A stretch of DNA of 64,000 nt, from the NCBI GenBank assembly GCA_016630955.3, contig CM050002.1:248001-312000 (forward strand), in the 5' to 3' direction. This document shows positions 11,696 to 21,810 of this stretch, piece after piece (within the stretch, counting starts at the first letter, position 1; each line of letters opens with the position of its first letter). The DNA comes from Didymella arachidicola (lineage: Eukaryota; Ascomycota; Dothideomycetes; Pleosporales; Didymellaceae). The notes beneath the pieces are model-generated. The model searched no databases. It was not told where the DNA came from and was given only the letters and a program-made list of their open reading frames with translations. A program made the position numbers and the translations under genes.

Positions 11696-12769
11696 CTACA
11701 CCTCCGGCCTAACCCTCCCCCTCCTCTCCCTCATCCTCTCCACCCTCCTGCGATCCTCATCAAACCGCTTCCTCAAATTAACCTCGGCCTCCTTCCTCTT
11801 CTCGCGGTTCTGAAACCTATAAAAATCATCCCTAACGCCGTTATTCTGGCGGCGGTCCTCGAGCTCGGCCTTCTTCTTCTCGGCGTCCTCGAGGCGCGCG
11901 GGCCCGGCGCGGCCGCCTCGGGCCACGGTTATGAAGCCGTCGGCGTCGGGGACGGTGCGGGCGTGTTTTGTGAGGCGGGCGCGGTGGGTTTCGAGGGCGG
12001 TGAATTGGGTGAGGTAGGCGTTTATGCTGGATTGGAGGGCGGAGGGCGGGGGGTGGGTGAGTTTGAGGTGGGATTTGTAGCCTGTGCGTGTTAGTTTCTT
12101 GCTGGTGTTTTCTCGTGCTGCTTGTTCGTGGCTGGTGAGTGCGAGATGACTGCGTGGATGCATGAGGGTTATACAAGACTCACGTTCGACGCCCAGCGCA
12201 CTCCCAGCGCTCCACTGCACGCTCCTCCCGCTCTTGGCCGCAGCCTGGATCTCCTTCAGCGCCCCGCGCGCACTGCGCCTATCGACAAACACCACGACGG
12301 CCGCGCTCCCGCTCCGCCTCAGCTCGCCGGCCCACAGACTCGGCAACGCGCTCTCGGCGTCCTCGACGACGCCCTCGGCCACCACGTCCACATCGCTCCT
12401 CTTGCGCTTCTTGCCGCGCTGCTCGCCGTCGCCGTCGTCGCGCCGTTCGGACTTCCACCGCTTGTGCAGCGGCGCGGCGGGCACGCTGGAGTCGAACTCG
12501 ACGCTCTCGACGCGCGCGCCGCCGAGCTGGGTCGCGAAGAGTGCGCGTAGCGAGGACTCGGATGCGTCGATTGGGATGTTGGCGACGAAGAGGCTGCGGT
12601 CTGCGGTTGCGGAGTAGGCGCTGGGCGAGTGGGGCTTGATGTACAGGAAGTGTTGTGTGCGTGTGTGCGCGGCGGGGAGGCCGGGCAGGGTTGGGAGGGT
12701 CAGCGGGAGGATGGCGAAGTCGGCGACTGTGATGGGCGCTTTGCGCTTGAGGGGCTGTTCCGGCGCCAT
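11696..12769 (-). CDS. RRP7: rRNA-processing protein Rrp7
   Basis: Exons 12769-12184 and 12081-11696, 323 residues. The 102-nt intron has a GTGAGT donor and an ACTAAC branch point 10 nt before the CACAG acceptor. Splicing yields LGVERYKSHLKLTHPPP, the conserved join of this family; reading through would add 34 unrelated residues. The N-terminal half has an RRM-like fold (LFVANIPIDA…LRALFATQLG). The C-terminus carries the Rrp7 signature GFITVARGGRAGPAR followed by a long charged helix with DFYRFQNREKRKEAEV and ending RPEV. Rrp7 is a component of the SSU processome (UTP-C/CURI complexes) in the nucleolus, needed for 18S rRNA maturation. An upstream in-frame ATG (12862) exists, but the ATG at 12769 (CAAACATGGC) fits family length better. 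Confidence 0.93.
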   Translation of the reverse strand: MAPEQPLKRKAPITVADFAILPLTLPTLPGLPAAHTRTQHFLYIKPHSPSAYSATADRSLFVANIPIDASESSLRALFATQLGGARVESVEFDSSVPAAPLHKRWKSERRDDGDGEQRGKKRKRSDVDVVAEGVVEDAESALPSLWAGELRRSGSAAVVVFVDRRSARGALKEIQAAAKSGRSVQWSAGSALGVERESCITLMHPRSHLALTSHEQAARENTSKKLTRTGYKSHLKLTHPPPSALQSSINAYLTQFTALETHRARLTKHARTVPDADGFITVARGGRAGPARLEDAEKKKAELEDRRQNNGVRDDFYRFQNREKRKEAEVNLRKRFDEDRRRVERMRERRGRVRPEV

Positions 12770-13302
12770 GTTTGAATCGTCTGCGAGTGTTGCAGCAAAA
12801 TGTCGCGATGGGCTCGAGGGGACGGGTCTCGAAATTTTGGCAGGGTTGGCACGGGCCCGCATTCCCTATCGCTATCAGCGCCCACCGCTGTCGACCTTCA
12901 CCGCGCTTGCTGCGCTCGTTTCTGGCACTCGTCGGGACCAGCGACCTGGCTGTGCTCTCTGCATATCGGACGGACGGCCGGCTTTTGGTCTACACCGAGA
13001 AACCCATGTCTCGCCCGCTTGTTGTCAGCAACACCCCCATTGGCCGTTGAATTCGACGTCGACAGCAACCGCCAGGGCCGAGGTACGTCTCCGCATCGTG
13101 GGAGCTGCCCGCGCTGCACCCCATGCGCGCTATGTAGCCTATGTAGCTACAACAAATACTTGTACCTCGATCCCACGTCGGCAAGTGCACGCCTTCTTCC
13201 CAGACTGGTTCTACTATTCCTTTTCTACCATCAACACCTCCACTGCTGCCCTCCATACTACCATCGTTACTACCGCTGTTCCCATCAGACCACGCCTCCA
13301 TC
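12770..13302. promoter_or_regulatory. Divergent promoter between RRP7 and the enoyl-CoA hydratase gene
   Basis: 533 bp separate the two start codons, so both promoters must lie here. C/T-rich tracts precede the hydratase ATG (13195-13300). No defined binding site is claimed. Confidence 0.5.
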
Positions 13303-14385
13303 ATGGCACCCCGCCAAACCTCCCCCCGCCACACGCCCGACATCACCCTACCCACCTCCTACAACGACCTCAACTCAACATGGACAACCATCCGCACGCA
13401 CCACCACAAACCCAACCCCAGCATCATCATCCTGACCCTGCACCGCCCCGGCAAGCACAACGCCTTCACCGACACAATGCGCCATGAGATCGAAACTGCA
13501 TACGCCATGTTCGACGTCGACGCGCGCGTAAAATGCATCGTCGTGACGGGCGACGGGCGCATATTCTGCGCAGGCGCGGATCTAGACGTTGGATTCGGCG
13601 CGGGGACGGCAGGCGAGGACGCGGAGCGCGTGCAGGATCACCGGGACGGGTATGTTATGTTGTCGCACCTGCGCACTCAGTGTGTGGACATGGCTAACAG
13701 GCGCAGAGGCGGGCGCGTCACGCTTGCTATTTTCCACTGCCGGAAGCCTACCATCGGCGCGCTGCAGGGCGCCGCGGTGGGCATCGGGATCACGATGACG
13801 CTGCCTATGAATATCCGCTTATGCTACCGCGACGCGAAGATTGGGTTTGTGTTTGCGCGGCGCGGGCTGGTGATGGAGGCTGCGAGCTCGTTCTTCCTGC
13901 CGCGGCTTATTGGACATTCGCGGGCGATGCAGGCTGTTACTACGGGGAGTGTGTATTTGGCCAAGGATAAGGTGTTTGAGGGGCTGTTTAGTGAGCTGCT
14001 GGATTCTCCCGAAGAGGTTCTGCCGCGGGCGCTGCAGTTGGCTGACGAGGTGGTGAGGAATACGAGTGTGGTTAGCACGTATTTGATGAAGGAGTTGATG
14101 TTTCGTGACGCGGGGAGTCCTGAAGGTCAGCATTTGCTGGACTCGCGCGTCATCTATGAGTTGTTTGGGAGCCCGTGAGTATCCTCCTGTCTTCGCGCGA
14201 AGTGAGTCTGGGCTGACGACGTGTGTAGCGACAACTCAGAGGGCGTCAAGAGCTTCCTGGAGAAGAGGCCAGCCAGGTTCTCAGGGACGATGGACGACAA
14301 CAACGTCACCGGGTATCCGTGGTGGATGCCCATCGATACACTGGGGAGGGCAAAGGTGGATCCGTCAGGGAAGCCGAAGATATAA
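13303..14385 (+). CDS. Enoyl-CoA hydratase/isomerase family protein
   Basis: Exons 13303-13649, 13707-14174 and 14229-14385, about 323 residues. The first intron (57 nt, GTATGT donor, GCTAAC branch) is a multiple of three and would be missed by frame alone. Removing it gives HRDGGGRVTLAIFHCRKPTI, the continuous crotonase fold. The second intron (54 nt) extends the C-terminus past an apparent stop to DNSEGVKSFLEKRPARF, the usual crotonase end. Crotonase motifs seen are RPGKHNAFT, FCAGADLD (first oxyanion NH) and GALQGAAVGIGITMTLPMNIR (second oxyanion site). The enzyme probably hydrates or isomerises enoyl-CoA in fatty-acid or branched-chain catabolism. There is no SKL end (it ends PKI), and the compartment is not evident. 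Exact substrate is unknown. Confidence 0.9.
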
Positions 14386-14690
14386 AAGACATGTAACAAA
14401 TGGTCAATCCTGCACCTGAGTGAGCAAACGATACCAAAACTCCGACGCAGTCTTCAGACGTGATTGCATAACTTCATTGTCCCTGATTACATGTGATTCT
14501 TGAGTCCATGTCCCTGACGCCAAAGCTGCAATCCAGTACCCTGGCTGGCATCACACGACTCGAAAGATCGATGGAGGTATCAGGGATTTTCATTCGTTCC
14601 TAGTGTACTTCTTTTGCGAAGCATGCATAACCGAGGGAAACCCATACTGTCCCTGCCCAGCCAGACCGCACTCCGGAAAATGACACACGC

Positions 14691-15685
14691 TTAGAAGAAA
14701 GTGGAAGGACGCTTGGAAGCGAAGACCTTCTTGCCAGCCTTCTTGTTGATACGGTGGGGCAGAGGGAACTTGAGGCCCTTGACAAGGAGCTGCTTGATGT
14801 ACGGGCGGCGGACGTCGTCGCTCTTCTCGAGCTCAACAACCTTGAGGATCTGCGGCTGTCAGACATGTCCTATCGTAAGATAAACAAAATACGTACCTGG
14901 ACCGACCTGAAGCGGGATCGGTGACGGGCGGCCATATCCTGGTACAGAGCGTCGACGGCGGCAACGCGGGACATCTCACGGTACTCCTTGTACATGTTGT
15001 GAGTGCCGGAGCGCGAGTCGTAGCGGATCCAGATGCCAAAGTTCTTGACCTTCTGGGGGCGCTTCTCGGTGATCTGACGCTGTCAGCTGCTATCCTGCCA
15101 TGTCCCTCTTCGTATTCAACGCACCTGGTTCAGGGAGATGATCTCGCCGTTCGCCTTCTTGATCTTACGGAGCTTGCCGAGGAAGTACCAGAACCGCGAC
15201 TTGGCGACAACGTCGTTGGGCGCAAAAATGCGCATACGGTAGATCTTGGGGGTGGGGTTGGCCTCGCTGGGGAGGTGGCGGCCGATGACCTGGTATTCCT
15301 GGAAGCGAGCTGTGCAGGTCAGTATGCGTTCGTGCGATAGTATGCGGTCATGTGCGATTAGAGTCCAGCAATTGCAGTTGAGTTGGAGTTGTATAGTCGA
15401 GGCCGTGGGAGTCGTCAACGAGCGTGCGGTCGTTCAGCGTGCATCGAGGTTGTTCGCCGGGCACCCTCTAGCCATCATCCTGTTCCAATATTGCACATTG
15501 CAACCCTTCAAGCTATCCTGCACAATCCAAATGCTGCTTCGATTGTTCTTCGGACCTATCGATGTCTGCGTCCGGCTGTCGTGCGTGTGTCGAATGCGCG
15601 TGGCTCATTGAAATTCCTTCGGCTGCAATTGCTGGACTGTGTCGCTGGACGTCGCGAGTGCGAACAAGAGGTGCTGCTTACCCAT
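14691..15685 (-). CDS. RPL20: 60S ribosomal protein L20 (eL20/L18a)
   Basis: Four coding exons on the minus strand: 15685-15682, 15309-15125, 15073-14897 and 14849-14691. They give 174 residues, the family length. Exon 1 contributes only ATG plus one G before a 372-nt intron (GTAAGC donor, CACAG acceptor); the downstream introns are 51 and 47 nt. The protein starts [15 protein letters not shown] and contains [53 protein letters not shown] and ends KRPSTFF, all diagnostic of eL20. It is a structural component of the large ribosomal subunit. The long first intron right after the start codon is a common arrangement in fungal ribosomal protein genes and may carry expression signals. Confidence 0.96.
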
Positions 15686-16054
15686 CTGGACAATGTCAGT
15701 ATTCGCGGTCACATACAAAATGTCGGCGGCAACTCACTTCGAATGTGCTGCGGTTAGTACCCTGAAGTGACGAAGTGGTGTTCTTGTTCCTGCCCAAAAC
15801 CAAAACTGCGTGCGCCTGCCTTCGCTTAACGAGACGGGTTAGCACTAGCGCTTGGCGGGCAAGTGCGACCCATCATCCAGCCAAACACCGACCACCGACC
15901 ATGCAGATCACTGGCTCACAGCACTGCGAGCACAAAGCAATGCACTGCACACGATCGTTTGACTGCAGCATTCGATGAGGTAGCGCAAAACTCACCACGC
16001 CTCGCGACACCTGCTGGAAGACATTGTTGCCTCGTCCCCACACCCGTAGTAGCC
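15686..16054. promoter_or_regulatory. Bidirectional promoter RPL20 / CSN12
   Basis: 369 bp between divergent start codons. A coding-like frame crosses it (plus strand from 15863) and is in phase with CSN12, but family comparison favours the ATG at 16055, so I treat this as promoter and leaders. Confidence 0.5.
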
Positions 16055-17676
16055 ATGCAGGCCGCGCTCGCGCCTTTTCAAGAGGCACATGCAACTGCGC
16101 TGGCCCAGCCCGTTGCGAACTTCTTCAGTCCTGTCCCGCCTGCACAAGACCCCGGCCGCTTGTATGACTTTTCGCGCGCTTCGAACGAGGTCCAGATCGA
16201 GAACGACGTGCGCCATGTACTCAAGCACAACAAGACGACGCGCATGACCCAGAAGGAGACCGGCGCGTGGGTCGACATCATCGTGAGCTACTGGCGCGCT
16301 GTGAAGGAGATCATCAAGGCAGACGAGGCCTCGAACCAGGGCAAGCTGGGAGCTACACAATATGTCGCTGTCTATGACGCATGGAAGGACCTGACGAGCA
16401 ATTTCGTCAAGCACATATCTGGCGGGGCACTGCCAGCGTGGGGCATCTTCACTCTGTACTTCACTGCCAACCACCTGCGCAGGATAGCGATCAGGGCAGA
16501 CGAGCAGCTGGCCAAGTCGAAGCCGGCCACTGTGAACAACAGCTTCTCAGAAGATATTGTGAGCACAGTGGCACAGAACCAGAAGCTGGAGGAGGCCGCG
16601 CGTGTGTTCAACAGGATCTTTGCTCTTTGCTTGGGTGACAGGTGTGCCATGATCCCATATTTGGCTTCTGGCCTGGTTCTGACGTGGCATCAGAAACCCA
16701 GATCTCAACGAGTCCCGCAAATGGGGCGTATACTGTGTAGCCAATCTTCAATTCAAGACCTACTTCAAGGTACACGTCCACCTTCCACGGTGATGCCTAT
16801 GCACTGACCCTGAGTCTAGCTAAAAGCTATCAGCCTGTCCAAAAACGTCGTCCGCTCGATCGAAGCCCAGTCTGACCTGCCACCCTTTGCACTGTACCCG
16901 AAAGCGCACCGGGTCACATACCTCTACTACACTGGAGTCATTGCTTTCCTGCAGGAAGATTATACGAAGGTCAGGTGAAATAGAACAGCTCAGGAAAGCT
17001 CACTGACGTGGAGTAGGCGGAGAAGAACCTACAAGAGGCTTGGGATGCTTGTTACGGTGGCGCTGAGACGAATAAATCGCAAGTTTAGACTTCCTGTCAA
17101 ACAGCTTGTAACTGACGAAGACAGGCTGATCCTCACCTACCTCATCCCCTGTCGTCTCATCACGCAACACGTAGTACCCAAAGCGCCCCTACTAGCGGCA
17201 TCTCCTCGACTCGAACGTATATTCGGGCCTCTCGTAGCTTGTATTAGGAGAGGCGACCTCACGGGGTTCGACAAAGCTTTGGCAGAGGGCGAGCCAGAGT
17301 TCGTCAAGCGCCGCATCTTCCTCACACTCGAGCGAAGCCGCGACATCGCCCTGCGAAACCTGCTGCGAAAGGTCTACCTCGCCGGTGGCTACGACGAACT
17401 CAAAGCAGGACAGACCGAGAAAGACAGGATCAGGAAGTCAAGGATACCACTCGTCAATTTTGCAGCAGCGCTGAGAATGGGCGGTCAGGCGGTTGAAGAC
17501 GATGAGGTTGAATGCTTGCTGGCGAATCAGATTTACAAGGTCAGTTATCTTGATTGTCGCCGACAGTACGTGCATCACTGAACATGTCGCAGGGCCTGAT
17601 GAAAGGCTACATCTCGCGCGAGCACCAGATGGTGGTGCTGAACAAGAAGGGTGCCTTCCCTGGGACCGGTGTTTGA
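16055..17676 (+). CDS. CSN12: CSN12-like PCI-domain protein
   Basis: Six exons: 16055-16641, 16694-16769, 16820-16969, 17017-17078, 17125-17539 and 17593-17676, giving 457 residues. The fourth intron (17079-17124, 46 nt) uses a GC-AG boundary with donor GCAAGT. No GT donor keeps the frame with a normal intron length, while the GC donor restores [18 protein letters not shown], the conserved helix of this family. Intron 3 uses GTCAGG. The C-terminal PCI/winged-helix region runs through [20 protein letters not shown] to [22 protein letters not shown]. Csn12/Thp1-type proteins associate with TREX-2-like complexes in mRNA export and splicing and with the yeast signalosome. The divergent neighbour is RPL20. 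Confidence 0.93.
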
Positions 17677-20600
17677 GACCGAGGAGATTTGGAAAAATCC
17701 AAAATCGTACGTCACAGCAACAATACAAAACATTTACCGAAGAGGGCCGAATCATACATTGCATTGGTCATCATGGTCACTGCTCTGCAGGCAACAGATG
17801 ATTATCGCATTGCCGCAGCCCACTCCTCACAAGCCATGGTTCGCACCTGCTCGAGAACAGCAAAGATGTGCAGACTAAATGTTCACATTGCATTCCAATA
17901 ACCCCCTGCGTCTCTGCGTTACTTTATAACTAACTGCAGTAGCCTACCGTTATCTGTAACGTCCAGCACTGCGCCCGACCCCGCCGTTCGGCACAACTGC
18001 AACCCCGATTGGGCATAATCATTAGCCGGAGCGGGCTGGTGCTAAAACGGGCGAGGACGCTCACTTCGCGTACGGCCCAGAACACGGTCGCGCCCTATCA
18101 GGTGATACCGCGTCGATGGTCGATATAACTCTCAAACTTTGTGCGCCTGCCATTAATTAATTTCCTCCTACTACAGTCCGCCTTTGTACCACCACCGACC
18201 TTGAAGCTGCAGCCCCTCCTTGCTCATTAGAGTCATTACACCCCAGCACCTTGCACCTGTACAAAGACCTCATGCACTCAAAACCGACAGGGCGCTACTG
18301 CTCGCCAACTAAGTCGACTGCAGCATTGGTGTACTGGTATGAGCAGCTGTCATGGGCCAAAAGCGCCGCGCTCTTCCGTCATCAATAGTACAGTGACTCC
18401 AGAAGCCGGTCAGCTGACATCGCGCCAGTATCGCGTTCCCCTTACTCGTGCAGGACGCGATGCCTAGTCTGCAGCCGAGTCCTGCACTTCTGCCTGCCGG
18501 CCATTCTCCAGCACCCCTTGTCCTTGACTCTGCTGCTTCATTCCTTTGCACTACTGCAGCCAGATCTGTGCACCGGCTTGTACGCACGGGTTCAATCAAA
18601 TCACGCCTCGCACCCCCTCGTCGCGGAGGACGCGTCGAGGGGCTTGCTGCCTGCAAAGCCCCCGCGTATGGCCCGTTTTTTTTAGCAATAGGTGAGGGAC
18701 TCATTCCAGGCCACTGCATTGGTGTACCAGACTTGAACGGTCCGATCGTCGTTTTGGCTGAAGCAAAGATTATCAATGATGCCAGCCTCGCACCGCAGAT
18801 ATCGCCATTGAGTCTAGGGCTGTCTGTAAGACGGGAAAGTGCTCCACGCCTGTCAGCTGATTTGGCGCCAGTATCGCGCTCCCTGCTTGCGCATCGACGC
18901 GCTACAAGGCCTTCTGTCAAGTTCTCTGTTCTGCAAATGCTGGGTCTTCACGTCCATCCTTGTCCTTGTCCTTGTCCTTATCCTTGCACAAGCCTCTGTC
19001 TCTCGCTCAGGGCACTGGGTATGTCGTGCCCGCTTGTCATGTTGACACAAAGGCCTCTCTGTCGATCAGCTGAAGGCAGACTGCGTTGTGGTTATTGCGT
19101 GCCCCTGAACGGTACTTGTTGAGTACGACGATGCGAGGCTTGCAGCCTATTGTATCACCTGTTGGCAGTCTCAGCTCCACCTGGCTCGCTGAGTCGTCGG
19201 CGAAGAGATACGAGGCCATTTTGATCGTCCGTGGCCGCACCAATGGACCGGGGAAAGAGCTCGAGTATGTTCCTTGCCGATATCCAAGCAGTTGTTGAGT
19301 CACCCCGTTGCTCTGCCTGTCCAGTGCATGCACACTGCACTCCAAGCTGACTCGGCAGATGCTCCAAGGCGTTCTGCTGTCCGCACAAGCTGACGCTTTA
19401 CAGTCGACCAACACACACTACGGCATGACCTGTGTCACGGCCTTGACGATGTGATGGAAGGCTCTGGTGAAGATGTTGCCGCTAGTCTTCGTGTCTTTGT
19501 TCTTCTTGCTTGTGTTCTTGTGGTGCTTTCGGTACTTTTTGGGCGCCTTCTTGCCGCCGGCGCGACTGGATCTTATGGCCTGGATCGAGTGCGGGGCTGG
19601 TCGATCGGCTATGTTGGATCGACCCATGGTGAATTGGGATTCTGGGGAGGCGAAACGCATTGCTTTAGCAGGGCTTGGTGGATACTGGTTTCAGCTTCTT
19701 GTTGTGTGTATACGGTATATTCGAAGTGACGATGTAGCTCTCGAACTGGGCAATGCGGTACATATGCTTCACATTGGTGCTCAGGTGATGTTGATTTCTG
19801 GCATGTAAGACGGAGGCTGGGTGCCGACTAACCGCCAATGGGATCCGCCAAGCAACCCGTCGTCACTACATAGCAACGATAAATCTCTCAACGCAGACAC
19901 TGTCATAGTAGATTAGGGAGGGCCATTCGTCGAGGAGGCCGTACATCCTGAAGGTAGTCCAGGGATGTGGGCAGCACAAAACGCCGAGGGCCACTTCAAG
20001 AGCAGGGCGGCGCGCGAAGTCACAGTAAAATATCGCAAGGGATGATAGTCGAGATAAACAGCTCTACTCCAATTTTGATTCGTCACTGTAATAAATACTA
20101 TCATCAAGGACAGGTCAATAGACCCATCCACAAACAAGGTAACCCAGGTGCTACAATTTGGACCAGCCGACAGCATAGGATACAATCTGATACAAGAAAC
20201 AATGCTTGAAACAACGCAATGAAGAGAAGACGACAGCTCGAAAGCTGCCGCGCCATAGGCGCGTGTTTCAATTCTGCCAGTAGCAGTAGTAAAGCTGCAA
20301 CAAGGTAGTCCAACGACCTGAGCTGGTCTGTCGACGATAACAATCTGTAACCATGGGTATGATGATAGCGCGAAAGACAAAAGCATACGAGAGATAAAGT
20401 CTAATGGTACAAGAGGTAGGCCGAATGAGTGCCAGAATGGTATCTTCGAGCCTGAACGCCATGCATGAATCAAAAAGACAGAAAGCAAAAAGCAAACCAA
20501 ACCAAAAGCAGAACCAAAACCGGGCCAAGTGACCGGGAGACCAACAAGGGTAAGTATAGTATACATGAAGGTCAATGGTAATGCGACGGTGGACAAAGCG

Positions 20601-20920
20601 TCCGTCGTGGGTATACGTGTGTCGTAACACGGATCATTAGGAGGTAGGTAAAGATGAGATGCGAGATGAAGGAGCCAAAAATGACGAACGGGCCAAGCCG
20701 GGAGGGACCGTGAGTCAGAGCCGTAACAGTGATGAGAAGGGATGCGCACGTGCCATGGCACGAGTCATGTCGGCGACGACGGGAAGCCGGAAGAAAAGGA
20801 GTAGAAAGTCCAACGCCAAGAGAATGAAGCAGACCGGAGATGAGAGGTGATGAGTGTGAGGCCCGTGTAAAGAGGCTCATGGCCCGAGATGTTCCGAGGA
20901 ATAGGGGTGGAGCTGGCAGC
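17677..20920. other. Gene-poor 3.2 kb segment
   Basis: No convincing gene. Open frames up to 280 residues (for example 18448-19122 plus, 19913-20761 minus) lack motifs, and the second lies where the 3' UTR of the BTB gene should be. A small Lys-rich frame on the minus strand (19660-19418, GKKAPKKYRKHHKN…) could be a peptide gene, but support is weak. Two imperfect copies of a roughly 45-bp unit containing CAGCTGA…GCGCCAGTATCGCG lie at about 18392-18440 and 18839-18884. The tract around 17700-18300 is mixed intergenic sequence. Confidence 0.4.
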
Positions 20921-21810
20921 CTAGCGTGGCGACTTTGTGGACAGACCAAGGTCATCCATGTGGTTTACCATGGCAACGAACAAGTCGAAGAACAGCTTAC
21001 CGCCGTTCTCCATCTCGTTCTGCATCGTGCCACTGCGCTTGAAGGTGTTGCGCGCACGGATGATGAGCGCAAGGTAGTGCGCACGAAGCTTGGAGTCGTT
21101 GTCGGGTGTATTGGCGTAGGCGTAACGGGCAGAGGTCAGAATGGTCGAGCACTGAATGCCAGACTGCAGTCCCTGCTTGCGAAGAGCCAGCTTCTTCAGC
21201 TCCTGCAGACCGTATTTCTCAGCCTGGCAGTAGATCACTGTGTCCTTCAGGATGGGTCCAGCGGGGGAGTAGATCACCGCTTCGTTGGCACCGTTGTCGT
21301 TACCACCATCCTCAAGGGCCCAGGTGTTGCGCTTCTTGTTGAACTCAAGGCGAGGGTAGTAGTCGCCCTTGTAGAGGTACTCGAGGATGGAGGAGAAGAC
21401 CTCGGGCTCCTCATCGGGCAGATCGATGCGCTTGTTGGCGGACTGGTAAAACTGACCGCTGCATGCAGCCTGGAAGTAGGGCGAGTGGGACAAAACGTCC
21501 TCGTGTGCTGCGAAGAGACGCTGCTCGGCGCCTACGCATACTGTGATGATGGTGCTGATGATTTGTCAGTGCTGGTTCTCCACTTAAAATAGTGGTGTGC
21601 TCACCTTCCCAACGATGGCGATGTAGCGTTCGACGAAGGAGCCTGGGAGACTGGTCGAGCCTGCTGGACCAGCTTCTCTACTTTCCTCGACGATTGGCTG
21701 AAGGACGGCTGTTTTGTGTGCTTGGAGGTGCTTGTCCTGTGCTTCGAGACGCTCTCCTTCCTTGAGCGGCCCTGAGAGATGCTCTCTTTTCTCGATCTTG
21801 ATCCAAACAT
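20921..21810 (-). CDS. BTB/POZ domain protein
   Basis: Exons 21810-21605 and 21554-20921, 279 residues. The 50-nt intron (GTGAGC donor, ACTGAC branch, ATCAG acceptor) joins …SLGSTIITVCVGAEQRLFAAHEDVLSHSPYF, the first half of a BTB fold. Then come IDLPDEEPEVFSSILEYLYKGDYYPRL (BTB core) and VIYCQAEKYGLQELKKLALRK (after the core). The N-terminus is a basic Ser-rich tail (RSRKESISQGRSRKES). BTB proteins dimerise or act as Cullin-3 adaptors; fungal members of this kind are mostly uncharacterised. The start at 21810 (MFGSRSRKES) is chosen because the 35 extra residues from 21915 look like 5' UTR. Confidence 0.85.

Noticed and set aside
12082..12183. In-frame reading through the RRP7 intron
   Set aside because: It is open, but adds residues unlike Rrp7. 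Donor, ACTAAC branch and acceptor are all present and splicing restores the family join.
17083..17104. A 22-nt GT-AG intron in CSN12
   Set aside because: Below any workable intron size. The GC donor at 17079 gives 46 nt and the conserved protein.
18448..19122. 224-residue plus-strand frame, with an antisense frame at 18309-18920
   Set aside because: Low-complexity Pro/Cys/Leu runs, no motif, and overlapping frames on both strands.
19913..20761. 282-residue open frame on the minus strand
   Set aside because: It lies in the expected 3' region of the BTB gene, with no motifs and odd composition; it is probably chance.
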